Shown one piece after another: positions 17,890 through 26,259 of a stretch of DNA of 64,000 bases. The DNA is taken from positions 124,001 to 188,000 of the forward strand of contig NZ_ALJC01000062.1 in NCBI RefSeq assembly GCF_000282975.1. Direction: 5' to 3'. The notes below the pieces were generated by a model. The model searched no databases, was not told the origin of the DNA, and worked only from the letters and a program-made list of their open reading frames with translations. Within the stretch, counting starts at the first letter, position 1, and each line of letters starts with the position of its first letter. The DNA is from Pseudomonas psychrophila HA-4 (GTDB lineage: Bacteria; Pseudomonadota; Gammaproteobacteria; Pseudomonadales; Pseudomonadaceae). The position numbers and the translations under genes were made by a program.

Positions 17890-19827
17890 TTACTGAACAG
17901 CTTTACGCGGCGCGACAGGATCGGCCGGCAGCGTGAAAGAACGCAGATCGAGGGTTGGCGCGTTGCTGCCCCCAAGGCGGTGGTCGAGGATCAACAATTT
18001 GGCGTTGTTCATGCCTTGGCTAAGCTGGGTTAAGTACTGCTCCAGCACAAAGGCGTGACCGGCCTCGGCATAGGCTTTTTGTTCAGCGCCAAAACGCAGG
18101 TCTGAAGTCTGCGCGGTCGCGTTCACTTCCCGCGCTGCCGCGCTGGCTTGGTCCAGAGCTATGCTGGCTTGCAATTGCGCGACGTTCGCCTGTTCGCTGG
18201 CCGCACCCCGTTCACGTGCGATCAATGCCTGCGCGCTAATTTGCGCCGCCTGCACCGCGTGATAAGCATTCGCCGCACCCGCCGGCGGGTGAATGGCCTC
18301 GACCACGGTGGCGAGAATTTCGACCCCGCTGTCCAACGCATCCAGATCGGCCTGCACCGCATGCCCAATGTCAGCAGCCAACGCCGTACGCTGTTCGCCC
18401 AACAGTCCATCCAATGTACGAGACGCAAAGTCGTGCACCAGAATGCGGCTGGCCGTACTGCGGATCAGCGTCGGCACATCGGCACTGTGATAGGTCGCGG
18501 CAATCGCCGCTTGATCGCTCAGGCCTATGCGGTACACAAAGCGCACGTCCATGTTGACGATCTGAAAGCCCTGCTTGTCGCCTGTGCCACTGGCAATGAC
18601 TTGGGATTTGTCATTCACATGGGTGGCGTCCCACAAGCGATTGGCCGTTAGTGGCGGCAGGCCATCCGCCGATGCCAGTACCGGGTCAGCGGCCGATTCG
18701 GTGCTGGTGGCCAGCTCATGCACCACGCCGTTTTCGACCGCCAGCACCCGGCCCAATGGCCACGGCAAGCCTACGTGTAATCCCGGACCGAGGACGTCGA
18801 CCGGCTTACCAAAGCGTTCATAAATGCCACGGCCTTGCAGCGGGACTTCATTCACGCCGCTCAGCGCCCAACCCACCGCAACGATCACTGCCAGCACCGG
18901 GAAGAACGCCTTGCGCATGTAACTGAACGCCCAGATTTGTCGCAGGTCGATACCAAACCGGTTGTGCAATTCGTGTTGTAACGCCAGCAACGGTTGCGGC
19001 GGCCAGCGCAACATCCCGGCAATAAAACTCTGCGCGATCATGCGTGGTTCACGCTTATCGCGCTGCGGGCTGAACACCGACGCCACTGCCCGCAGGATTA
19101 ACTCAATCGCTACGGCCGCTGGCAACACGCCCGTTAACACCGCAACACGCGCGGGCCACACAGAATCGTCGCGGCTAAATAGCAGACAGAGCGCGCTCAA
19201 CAGAAACGTAATGATCGGCACCCGCACCAGCGGCGCGAGCAACCGGGCTTCTGGCCATCTGGCATCGGGTTGTTGCGCCAGATAACGCTCAAACACCAAC
19301 AGCGCAAACGCCAGTAACACGGCTACCCCGGCCGCAATGCGGCCCCATGTGCCCAGGGCGGTACCGGGTAATGAGAGGTTCCAATTGTGCTGCACACACC
19401 ACACGGCCAGGCCGCTGACACCCGCAAGCCACAAGGCTGGCGCGCCAATACTGCTTAACAACCGATATGACCCGGCGCTCAGCTTTCGGCAGAAGCGTTC
19501 ATAAGCACTTAAAGATGCGGCGGGTTGTTGCTCAATGCTCACAGCGGCTGGCGGGTTTAACGCTGCGTTGCGCCAGTTGGCCACCCAAAAAGCCGATTGC
19601 GCACCCGCCGCCAGCACCAACAACGCCGCCGCAGTGTTATCAAGCAACGCAGGCCATAACGAATCAGAGGCAAACAAGCCGATGAAAAACGCCACCGTCC
19701 ACGCCATGATTGCGAGGGCGGCGAGCACAACGCCTAGCTGGAAAAGTTGCCGTGCCTGAACGGAGGCGCTTTGAAAGCGAGACAACGACTCAAGGCCACC
19801 CTCCTCGGCATCTAAATCGACACGCAT
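17890..19827 (-). CDS. Polytopic SPFH-domain protein (HflK-like), first gene of the operon
   Basis: A 645-residue protein with about seven hydrophobic segments (roughly residues 28-53, 60-85, 124-146, 160-182, 200-219, 226-251 and 304-325) followed by an HflK-like SPFH domain starting near VNEVPLQGRGIYERFGKPVDVLGPGLHVGLPWPLGRV. It ends with VEAIHPPAGAANAYHAVQAAQ, a variant of the HflK EAxPPxxVxxAF motif, and an Ala-rich helix. Ordinary HflK has a single membrane span; the long polytopic N-terminal half is unusual. It leads a four-gene operon with two further SPFH proteins and a P1B ATPase. A Zur-like box begins 26 bases upstream of the start codon. Confidence 0.8.
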   Translation of the reverse strand: MRVDLDAEEGGLESLSRFQSASVQARQLFQLGVVLAALAIMAWTVAFFIGLFASDSLWPALLDNTAAALLVLAAGAQSAFWVANWRNAALNPPAAVSIEQQPAASLSAYERFCRKLSAGSYRLLSSIGAPALWLAGVSGLAVWCVQHNWNLSLPGTALGTWGRIAAGVAVLLAFALLVFERYLAQQPDARWPEARLLAPLVRVPIITFLLSALCLLFSRDDSVWPARVAVLTGVLPAAVAIELILRAVASVFSPQRDKREPRMIAQSFIAGMLRWPPQPLLALQHELHNRFGIDLRQIWAFSYMRKAFFPVLAVIVAVGWALSGVNEVPLQGRGIYERFGKPVDVLGPGLHVGLPWPLGRVLAVENGVVHELATSTESAADPVLASADGLPPLTANRLWDATHVNDKSQVIASGTGDKQGFQIVNMDVRFVYRIGLSDQAAIAATYHSADVPTLIRSTASRILVHDFASRTLDGLLGEQRTALAADIGHAVQADLDALDSGVEILATVVEAIHPPAGAANAYHAVQAAQISAQALIARERGAASEQANVAQLQASIALDQASAAAREVNATAQTSDLRFGAEQKAYAEAGHAFVLEQYLTQLSQGMNNAKLLILDHRLGGSNAPTLDLRSFTLPADPVAPRKAVQ

Positions 19828-19853
19828 GGAAGCTCCACATTCTGAAATATATA

Positions 19854-19866
19854 GTTACGATATAAC
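19854..19866. promoter_or_regulatory. Zur-like operator of the SPFH/P-type ATPase operon
   Basis: GTTAC-GAT-ATAAC fits the dyad GTTAY-N3-RTAAC seen upstream of folE2 and differs from the Zur core GTTAT-ANT-ATAAC at two positions. On the minus strand it lies between a possible -35 TTCACA (19873-19878) and a possible -10 CTATAT (19849-19854) with 18-bp spacing, a position suited to repression. Assignment to Zur rather than another regulator is inference from motif and neighbourhood. Confidence 0.6.
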
Positions 19867-19977
19867 AAATAATGTGAAACTTCTGCGGGCCGCCAGCGAT
19901 CTTCATCTTGGCGTGAGCGGGGCGTAGTAGAGGGACGAAAAACGTCTACCGAGTGGTCCAATAAACTGGCCCACTAC

Positions 19978-20024
19978 AGCTGCCTCGCGATCTTTTGGTT
20001 GTTTAAAAGATCGCGAGACAAGCT
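19978..20024. repeat. REP-like inverted repeat, copy 5
   Basis: AGCTGCCTCGCGATCTTTTG, then a GTTGTTTAA centre, then AAGATCGCGAGACAAGCT. It is a degenerate member between two minus-strand transcription units, downstream of the serine hydrolase promoter region's neighbour and upstream of no divergent promoter. Confidence 0.7.
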
Positions 20025-20067
20025 CGATACATCGTACGGAAAAGCCTATTTTTCGACCCTGTGAGGG

Positions 20068-21402
20068 TTACTCGGGGTGCGCGATCAGCTGTTTAGCCAA
20101 AGCCTCAAATGCCGGAATGGTCACCGGGTCGTTCGCCGAGTTGCTGGCAATCGGGTTTGACGCATAACGCACGATAACCATCTCGGCTTTAGGGTCGATG
20201 TAGGTACGCTGACCGTAAACACCCCGCGCCATGAATGCGCCATCCGGGTTGTGGGTCACCCACCACATGTCGCGATAACTGCCGCCTTTGAGCAAGTCGT
20301 AACCCGCCTTGGCAAACGCGGCCTTGTCGCCGCCAGCACGAATATCATCGACCACCGCTTTGGGCACAATTTGCTCGCCCAGGAACTGGCCGTTGTTGCG
20401 GATCATCTCGCCAAACCGCGCCATATCCCGCAACCCAGTGTTCAACCCACCGCCTGCGAACGGCGTGCCGATTGAGTCGACGCTAAAGTACGCATCTTGT
20501 TCTGCGCCGAGGCGCTGCCAGATTTTTTCCGACAACAACTGCGCCACATTCTTGCCCGTGACCCGCGCAATCACCCAGCCCAGCACATCGGTGTTCACCG
20601 TTTTATAGGCGAAGGCCTGACCGTGCTCCCCTTCGGGCTGAACCGTCTGTAAGTACTCCATGTAACTCTGCGGCCCGGTGTAATCCTTGGGTTTTGGCAG
20701 TGGATTACCCGCCTGTGCATGCTTCCAGACTTCAGCATTCGGGTCGGCATAATCTTCGCTGTAGTTGAGCCCGGTGGTCATGTCCAGCACCTGACGCAGG
20801 GTCGCGCTGCCAAAAGCTGACTTAGCTAATTCCGGCACATAATCAGCCACTTTTTTAGTCGCATCCAAGGTGCCATCCGCCACCAGCATGGCACCCATCG
20901 TGCCCACTACCGATTTGGTCATCGACATGGCGCCGTGCTGACCTTGGGGGGTCAACACACCAAAATAACGCTCATAAATAATTTTTCCGCGGTGCAGCAC
21001 TACAATACCGTCGGTGTAGTTGGCCGCCAGCGATTGCTCCCACGTCATCGGTTGGCTGGCGCCCAGCGGCGTAAAAGTCAGGGCGTCGATGTCTGTGCGC
21101 AAGGCTCGCGCCAGCGGTACCGGAGCGCCGAGCCCGCGGGACACATTGGTGGTGGGCATCAATTGGCGGAAGTTGGAAACACTCCAGCGCATGGCCGGAA
21201 ACTGGAAATAACTGCCATCGGCAAAGCGCACGATGCGATCCGGTGGCGGTGGCGCGCCGACCATCCAGACCATCGTCTTGGGATCGCTGGCGGCGGCATC
21301 GGGGTAGGTGGTTTTATCGGTGGCGCAAGCGATGGAAGCAGCCAGGCAAGACAGTAAAAAAACCGCGCCGGTGCAGCCCGGTTTAAAAAAAAGCTTAAAC
21401 AT
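20068..21402 (-). CDS. Periplasmic serine hydrolase of the beta-lactamase family
   Basis: A 444-residue secreted protein with signal peptide to about residue 27 (SCLAASIACA). The domain matches the class C beta-lactamase / esterase / 6-aminohexanoate-dimer hydrolase family. SMTK (S160-K163) is the SxxK nucleophile motif, with a Tyr in FAYKTVNTDVLGWVIARVTG as the probable second-motif residue, and GGGLNTGLRDMARFGEMI is a conserved active-site wall segment. The substrate is unknown; ester or amide hydrolysis is likely, and resistance to beta-lactams should not be assumed. It is a single gene with its own promoter region (21403-21565). Confidence 0.83.
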   Translation of the reverse strand: MFKLFFKPGCTGAVFLLSCLAASIACATDKTTYPDAAASDPKTMVWMVGAPPPPDRIVRFADGSYFQFPAMRWSVSNFRQLMPTTNVSRGLGAPVPLARALRTDIDALTFTPLGASQPMTWEQSLAANYTDGIVVLHRGKIIYERYFGVLTPQGQHGAMSMTKSVVGTMGAMLVADGTLDATKKVADYVPELAKSAFGSATLRQVLDMTTGLNYSEDYADPNAEVWKHAQAGNPLPKPKDYTGPQSYMEYLQTVQPEGEHGQAFAYKTVNTDVLGWVIARVTGKNVAQLLSEKIWQRLGAEQDAYFSVDSIGTPFAGGGLNTGLRDMARFGEMIRNNGQFLGEQIVPKAVVDDIRAGGDKAAFAKAGYDLLKGGSYRDMWWVTHNPDGAFMARGVYGQRTYIDPKAEMVIVRYASNPIASNSANDPVTIPAFEALAKQLIAHPE

Positions 21403-21565
21403 ACAAACGCCTCAGTAAAGGAACGAGACCCGGCTCAACGACAGAACTGAATGTTCCATTTCAGTTCTAGACCGTGCGTTACCCAGCGCTAGAGAGGTTA
21501 GCGTGTATTGACGCCATCGCCGATAAATACGCAACGGCAGGATGAGTGCCTGTTGTAAGGCTTTT

Positions 21566-21931
21566 TTACGCGCCCACCTCGAGGTAACTCGACTCCCCGC
21601 CTCCGGTCGCGCCTGACAGCCAGCCCCATACGAAAGCCAGCGTGGTGCGCCCAGCGTGATCAACGCCGACCGTTCCACGGGACCAGCCGGAAAGCAGCTC
21701 ACCTTCAGTGGTGATGCACTGATAAAGCAGTTCGATGGTGTCGGGACCGGTGGCGCGTCCGACCAAATGCCCCTGACGAATATGACCGCCTTGGTAGGTG
21801 CCTGATAGGGCATTACCCTCAACGTGGTAGTGAAACACGGTGCTGGCATCGGACAGCCCGTGAGCGTTTTGCGCGACGGCAAAGCGGCGATTGTTCATAC
21901 GCTCGCTGATTTGAGGATAAGGACTGTCCAT
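21566..21931 (-). CDS. Small protein of the family named 'n-acetylglutamate synthase' in databases
   Basis: A 121-residue soluble protein: MDSPYPQISERMNNRRFAVAQN, then VFHYHVEGNALSGTYQGGHIRQGHLVG, LYQCITTEGELLSGWSRG and a WLSGATGGGESSYLEV ending. This beta-rich FHYxQxGxxxxGxYxGGxIxxGxLxG pattern defines a small family often labelled n-acetylglutamate synthase, although it shows no similarity to ArgA and no acetyltransferase motif, so the label is doubtful. ATG 21931 starts one base after the RidA stop codon (TAGGATG), indicating an operon. Function unknown. Confidence 0.65.
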   Translation of the reverse strand: MDSPYPQISERMNNRRFAVAQNAHGLSDASTVFHYHVEGNALSGTYQGGHIRQGHLVGRATGPDTIELLYQCITTEGELLSGWSRGTVGVDHAGRTTLAFVWGWLSGATGGGESSYLEVGA

Positions 21932-21932
21932 C

Positions 21933-22355
21933 CTAAAGAATGACCAGCGTGGCATCGATTTCGAACTGCATGGCATCCAAGGCAAGACGCGGAACCGGGA
22001 TCAATGTGCTGGCCGGTAGGTGGTCGCCAAACAACTGTTTGAGCTCGGATTGGATGCAACCCACATACTCTTCCTGATGGTCAACCACCAGAAGCTGGAC
22101 CTTCACAACGTGTTCCGGTCGGGCGCCAGATGCCTTGATGGCACACTTCAGATTGTTGAACGCCTTCGCAACTTGTTCAGCCATGGTCTTGCCGACGATG
22201 TTGCCCTGCGTATCGCTACTGGACTGACCCGAGAGGTACACCGTGTGTCCAGCGTTAGGCACCACAACGACTTGCGAAAATCCATAGGCGGACGTATCAA
22301 GCAATGTCGATGGATTGATGCAGGTAATCACCTTCGTTTGAATAGAACTTGTCAT
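21933..22355 (-). CDS. RidA-family protein (reactive imine deaminase or relative)
   Basis: A 140-residue protein of the RidA/YjgF/UK114 family. The core shows VYLSGQSSSDTQGNIVGKTMAEQVAKAFNNLKCAIKASG (about residues 39-77), HVVKVQLLVVD, and the C-terminal PASTLIPVPRLALDAMQFEIDATLVI, where RidA enzymes have PARxxVxVxxLPxxxxVExxxxA. The conserved catalytic Arg that binds the imine carboxylate is replaced or shifted in this PASTLIPV segment, so deaminase activity is uncertain. ATG 22355 follows AAGGAAAC. It forms an operon with the next small gene and is divergent from a TetR regulator that may control it. Confidence 0.8.
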   Translation of the reverse strand: MTSSIQTKVITCINPSTLLDTSAYGFSQVVVVPNAGHTVYLSGQSSSDTQGNIVGKTMAEQVAKAFNNLKCAIKASGARPEHVVKVQLLVVDHQEEYVGCIQSELKQLFGDHLPASTLIPVPRLALDAMQFEIDATLVIL

Positions 22356-22539
22356 AACAAGGTTTCCTTGTGCGCGGTTGAAAAAATAATCGGGGGTTTT
22401 AAATAGGATCAGGTTAAGCCCTATGGGCATTTCTGGATTTAATTAGATTCATTTGAAATCTTTTCACCTCAGATTCCGTTGACGCTGATATTTTTTCCTG
22501 CACCATGAGTGTCTTTTCTCCGGGCACAAAGGTTAATCC

Positions 22540-23106
22540 ATGGATCCGATCCCCCAAGACGAACGACTGATCAGAGCATTGGCTCGAGGCATCGTTGATC
22601 GTCCACGAGCAACCCTCAAAGACCTTGCTGAAGCTGCTGGCGTTAGCAAGGCAACCCTCCATCGTTTTTGCGGCACGCGCGATAACCTCGTGCACATCTT
22701 GGAGGCGCATGGCGAGGCTGCGCTGAACCAGGTAGTTAATAGGATTGATATGAACAGTGCCGATTCCAATGCGACATTCCGCAACCTAATCAGCGAGCAT
22801 CTTGAGCATCGCGAACTGCTGGCGTTCTTACTGTTTCAATACCGCTCCGACACGGTAGGTACTGGAGGTAAAAGTGATCGCTGGCTCTCCTACATAAATG
22901 CGCTGGATGCGTTTTTCCTGTACGGGCAGCAATTGGGGGCTTTTCGAATAGACATCACGGCCGCCGTTTTCTCAGAACTGTTTACAACCATGATCTTCGC
23001 AATGGTCGATGCAGAGCGGCGTGGACGGGCGGCAAGCGCCCACTCCATCAATGTGTTGGAACAAATGTTTTTACACGGCGCCGCCAGTGCAAAATCCGGC
23101 AAGTAG
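22540..23106 (+). CDS. TetR/AcrR-family regulator
   Basis: A 188-residue protein with an N-terminal helix-turn-helix: ATLKDLAEAAGVSKATLHRFCGTRDNLVHIL (about residues 24-54) is the standard TetR DNA-binding pattern. The helical C-terminal domain (about 60-185) would bind an unknown ligand. It is divergent from the RidA-NAGS-like pair with 184 bases between, so those two genes are the natural targets; this is inference from layout. Confidence 0.85.
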   Translation: MDPIPQDERLIRALARGIVDRPRATLKDLAEAAGVSKATLHRFCGTRDNLVHILEAHGEAALNQVVNRIDMNSADSNATFRNLISEHLEHRELLAFLLFQYRSDTVGTGGKSDRWLSYINALDAFFLYGQQLGAFRIDITAAVFSELFTTMIFAMVDAERRGRAASAHSINVLEQMFLHGAASAKSGK

Positions 23107-23489
23107 ACCCACCGCTGTCGAGCGCAAGATTGATAAAAAGAGCCTGATAGACGAAGACACACTGCGATAAAAAGCTGGTTACACCATCAAAGCCTAATAA
23201 AGCAGATCAAAAGATACCTATAATTCTCTAATGAGTCAAATTAGTCTCAAATAAGGTTTTATTGTCTTGATTATGAAGCTGGGCCAAGCGCTGATCATTC
23301 TGACTGGTACTGGGCTTCATGGAGGCTTGACCGTTTTACTGGTTCGGGTTTGGCAAAACGATGGTTTCCTCGAACTCTTCAGGCTGTTCGGCATTACTCA
23401 CGATATGTCTTAAAATAGCCGGTTGCCGAAGAACCGTCATGACCACAGCCATGAAGGGCTTCCATCCTTTGCATTTAAGTGTGGTTAAG
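23107..23489. other. Intergenic region, AT-rich, no gene recognised
   Basis: About 380 bases between the TetR gene and the GNAT-Rnk gene. The part 23150-23290 is clearly AT-rich. The frame of the downstream gene stays open back to 23361 without family character. A minus-strand open frame at 23336-23578 ends in a protein-like tail (EEFEETIVLPNPNQ) but overlaps the GNAT start and has no recognisable domain. No terminator or repeat was seen. Confidence 0.5.
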
Positions 23490-24401
23490 ATGAACAAGCC
23501 TTTTATTTCTCTGTGCCCTGAAGTTACTCGTGCGCACGCGCTGACGTTAATGGAGTGGTTGGAGGATGAGCGCGTCACCTGCTATCTGAGCGATTCGCGT
23601 GATGTCTCGCGCACTATTGAACACGCCATTGATCGGACTCAATTGCCGATTCTGACTCATCTTTTCAACCAGGGCGGCCGGTTCTTCATGGCCTTTGACA
23701 GGCATGATGCCCCGGTGGGCTTTGTCCGTTTAATCAAAACTGGTGCCAATTGCGAGATAGTCCTGGTCATCGGAGACAGCGATAAATGGGGCCGAAACCT
23801 TGGCGCCCGCACGATCCGCGAAGGCATGAAACTGGCCTTCCTCGACATGCGAGCCAAGAAGCTCATCGCCAAGATCCACCCGGACAACGCGCGCTCGCTG
23901 AAAGCCTTTCTGCGCAGCGGCTTTGTGCTTGAGAGCGAAACGCCGACATTGAAGTCATTTTCCATGACGGCGGGGCGCTATCTCCAGCTCTTGCGCGAAG
24001 GTGCCGTTGGCGACTCCACCAAGATTTACATCACTGAAATCGACAAGGCCAGGCTCGAGATTCTTATCGCGATCGAGCAAGGTCCGGCCGTGGTTGAACT
24101 CGAACATGAACTTGAGCGAGCCATTGTCGTCAAGCCGCAGCAGGTGGCGCGCAATGTCGTCACGATGAACTCTAGGGCCTTGCTGCAACTGGACGACGAA
24201 GAAATCGAAGTGGCCTTGGTCTACCCAGAAGACGCGGACAGCAACGCAGGGAAGCATTCCGTGTATTCCGACATTGGCGCCGCCATCCTGGGCTACCAGG
24301 AGGGGGACGCCATCGACTGGCGAATTTCAGATCGAACCCGCCGCATTGAGATCAGGAAAGTGCTCTACCAGCCAGAGGCTGCGGGCGATTTCCATCTGTA
24401 A
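23490..24401 (+). CDS. GNAT acetyltransferase fused to an Rnk/GreA-C nucleoside diphosphate kinase regulator domain
   Basis: A 303-residue two-domain protein. The N-terminal part (about residues 1-165) is a GNAT acetyltransferase: GGRFFMAFDRHDAPVGFVRLI, then the acetyl-CoA loop region WGRNLGARTIREGMKLAF and the IHPDNARSLKAFLRSGFV helix-strand typical of this fold. The C-terminal part (about 175-303) matches Rnk: IYITEIDKARLEILI, VTMNSRALLQLDDEE, VALVYPEDADSNAGKHSVYSDIGAAILGYQEGDAI, a GreA/GreB C-terminal fold. Rnk proteins bind RNA polymerase and influence nucleoside diphosphate kinase. ATG 23490 (MNKPFISL) is the best start; the frame is open upstream to 23361 but without family character. 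It converges on glmS with only 13 bases between stop codons. Confidence 0.82.
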   Translation: MNKPFISLCPEVTRAHALTLMEWLEDERVTCYLSDSRDVSRTIEHAIDRTQLPILTHLFNQGGRFFMAFDRHDAPVGFVRLIKTGANCEIVLVIGDSDKWGRNLGARTIREGMKLAFLDMRAKKLIAKIHPDNARSLKAFLRSGFVLESETPTLKSFSMTAGRYLQLLREGAVGDSTKIYITEIDKARLEILIAIEQGPAVVELEHELERAIVVKPQQVARNVVTMNSRALLQLDDEEIEVALVYPEDADSNAGKHSVYSDIGAAILGYQEGDAIDWRISDRTRRIEIRKVLYQPEAAGDFHL

Positions 24402-24450
24402 GTCACGACAGACGTTATTCCACGGTGACCGATTTCGCCAAGTTGCGCGG
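24388..24450. other. Predicted Tn7 target region (attTn7) at the 3' end of glmS
   Basis: Tn7 transposons insert about 25 bp downstream of the glmS stop codon after TnsD recognises the conserved 3' end of glmS. Here glmS ends at 24415, so the insertion point would fall near 24390, inside the last codons of the convergent GNAT-Rnk gene. No Tn7 end is present; the site appears empty. Predicted from position and the conserved [19 protein letters not shown] ending only. Confidence 0.5.
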
Positions 24451-26250
24451 CTGATCTACGTCGGTGCCTTTGAGCACGGCAACGTAGTACGACAGCAGTT
24501 GCAGCGGGATGGTGTAGAGGATTGGGGCCAGCACATCGTGGATGTGCGGCATGTTGATCACGTGCGTGCCTTCGCCATTGCTCATGCCAGCTTGCTCGTC
24601 TGCAAACACGATCAACTCACCGCCACGGGCGCGAACTTCTTGCAGGTTGGATTTCAGTTTTTCCAACAGTTCATTGTTCGGCGCAACGGTCACTACCGGC
24701 ATGTCGTTATCCACAAGCGCCAGTGGGCCGTGTTTCAGCTCACCGGCTGGGTACGCTTCGGCGTGGATGTACGAAATTTCTTTAAGCTTGAGCGCACCTT
24801 CCATCGCCACCGGGAACTGAGCTCCACGGCCCAGGAACAAGGTGTGGTGTTTGTCGGCAAACAGCTCGGCAACTTTTTCTACGGTGGCGTCCATCGCCAG
24901 TGCTTCACCCAAACGGGCTGGCAGGCGACGCAGTTCTTCAACCAGTTGCGCTTCAACACCGGCTTCCAGCGTGCCGCGAACTTGGCCCAGGGACAGGGTC
25001 AGTAACAGCAAGCCCACCAACTGAGTGGTGAAGGCTTTGGTCGATGCCACGCCAATTTCACGACCGGCCTGGGTCAGCAGGGTCAGGTCAGATTCACGCA
25101 CCAGCGAGCTGATGCCGACGTTACAAATCGCCAAGCTGCCGAGGAAGCCCAGCTCTTTTGCGTTACGCAGTGCTGCTAGGGTGTCAGCGGTTTCGCCCGA
25201 TTGTGAAATCGATACGAACAGGGTGTCTGGCTGGACGACCACCTTGCGGTAGCGGAACTCGCTGGCCACTTCGACCTGGCACGGAATACCGGCCAGCGCT
25301 TCAAGCCAGTAACGGGCAACCATCCCGGCGTGGTAGCTGGTACCGCAGGCGACGATCTGAACATTGCGCACTTTGGCGAACAGTTCTGCGGCCTGTGGGC
25401 CAAATGCCTGAACCAGTACGTGGTCCTGGCCCAGACGGTTTTCCAGGGTGCGTTGCACCACGCTTGGTTGCTCGTGAATTTCTTTGAGCATGTAGTGACG
25501 GAACTCGCCTTTGTCGGCAGCTTCGGCACCGTCGCGGTATTGCACAGCTTCGCGCTGAACGGTTTGGCCGTTTACGTCCCAGATTTGCACGCTGTCACGG
25601 CGAATTTCCGCAATGTCGCCTTCTTCCAGGTACATGAAGCGGTCAGTCACTTGGCGCAGGGCCAATTGGTCGGACGCCAAGAAGTTTTCACCCAGGCCCA
25701 AACCGATCACCAGCGGGCTGCCACTGCGAGCGGCGACCAAGCGATCCGGTTGTTTGGCATTGATAACGGCCAGACCGTAAGCACCGTGCAACTCTTTAAC
25801 CGTGGCCTTCAAGGCTTCGGTGAGGTCGCTTTGCTCTTTAAGTTTGTGGTGCAGCAGGTGGGCGATCACTTCGGTGTCGGTGTCCGAGGTGAACACATAA
25901 CCCAGGCCTTTGAGCTGTGCGCGCAACGCTTCGTGGTTTTCGATGATGCCGTTGTGCACAACAGCCAGATCAGCGCTCGAAAAATGCGGGTGAGCATTGC
26001 GCTCGCATGGCGCGCCGTGAGTAGCCCAACGGGTGTGCGCAATACCTAGGCGACCCACCAATGGCTCACCGGCCAGTGCTTGTTCCAACTCAGCTACTTT
26101 ACCGTTGCGACGTACGCGCTCCAGTGTGCCGTTGTTGGTAAATACGGCCACACCGGCGCTGTCATAGCCGCGGTATTCAAGACGTTTCAGGCCTTCGAGC
26201 AGAATGGCCGTGATATTGCGTTCAGCGACTGCGCCTACAATTCCACACAT
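24415..26250 (-). CDS. glmS: Glutamine-fructose-6-phosphate aminotransferase (isomerizing)
   Basis: A 611-residue enzyme making glucosamine-6-phosphate from fructose-6-phosphate and glutamine, the first committed step to UDP-GlcNAc for peptidoglycan and LPS. N-terminal Ntn glutaminase with Cys2 as nucleophile ([12 protein letters not shown]) and HTRWATHG (about residues 73-80), then two SIS domains with CGTSYHAG and [16 protein letters not shown], and the conserved C-terminal end [13 protein letters not shown]. Length is standard. It lies 9 bases after glmR and in the same direction as glmU, a typical Pseudomonas arrangement. Confidence 0.97.
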   Translation of the reverse strand: MCGIVGAVAERNITAILLEGLKRLEYRGYDSAGVAVFTNNGTLERVRRNGKVAELEQALAGEPLVGRLGIAHTRWATHGAPCERNAHPHFSSADLAVVHNGIIENHEALRAQLKGLGYVFTSDTDTEVIAHLLHHKLKEQSDLTEALKATVKELHGAYGLAVINAKQPDRLVAARSGSPLVIGLGLGENFLASDQLALRQVTDRFMYLEEGDIAEIRRDSVQIWDVNGQTVQREAVQYRDGAEAADKGEFRHYMLKEIHEQPSVVQRTLENRLGQDHVLVQAFGPQAAELFAKVRNVQIVACGTSYHAGMVARYWLEALAGIPCQVEVASEFRYRKVVVQPDTLFVSISQSGETADTLAALRNAKELGFLGSLAICNVGISSLVRESDLTLLTQAGREIGVASTKAFTTQLVGLLLLTLSLGQVRGTLEAGVEAQLVEELRRLPARLGEALAMDATVEKVAELFADKHHTLFLGRGAQFPVAMEGALKLKEISYIHAEAYPAGELKHGPLALVDNDMPVVTVAPNNELLEKLKSNLQEVRARGGELIVFADEQAGMSNGEGTHVINMPHIHDVLAPILYTIPLQLLSYYVAVLKGTDVDQPRNLAKSVTVE

Positions 26251-26259
26251 AAGAGTCTC

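Noticed and set aside
21566-21931. Calling the small RidA partner an N-acetylglutamate synthase
   Set aside because: It has no ArgA similarity and no acetyltransferase fold motif, so only the database family label is noted.
23336-23578. Minus-strand open frame near the GNAT-Rnk start
   Set aside because: It overlaps the GNAT start and has no recognised domain, though its tail looks protein-like; not enough support to call a gene.
24415-26250. glmS ribozyme
   Set aside because: That ribozyme is a Gram-positive feature; the sequence upstream of glmS is the glmR gene with no such structure.
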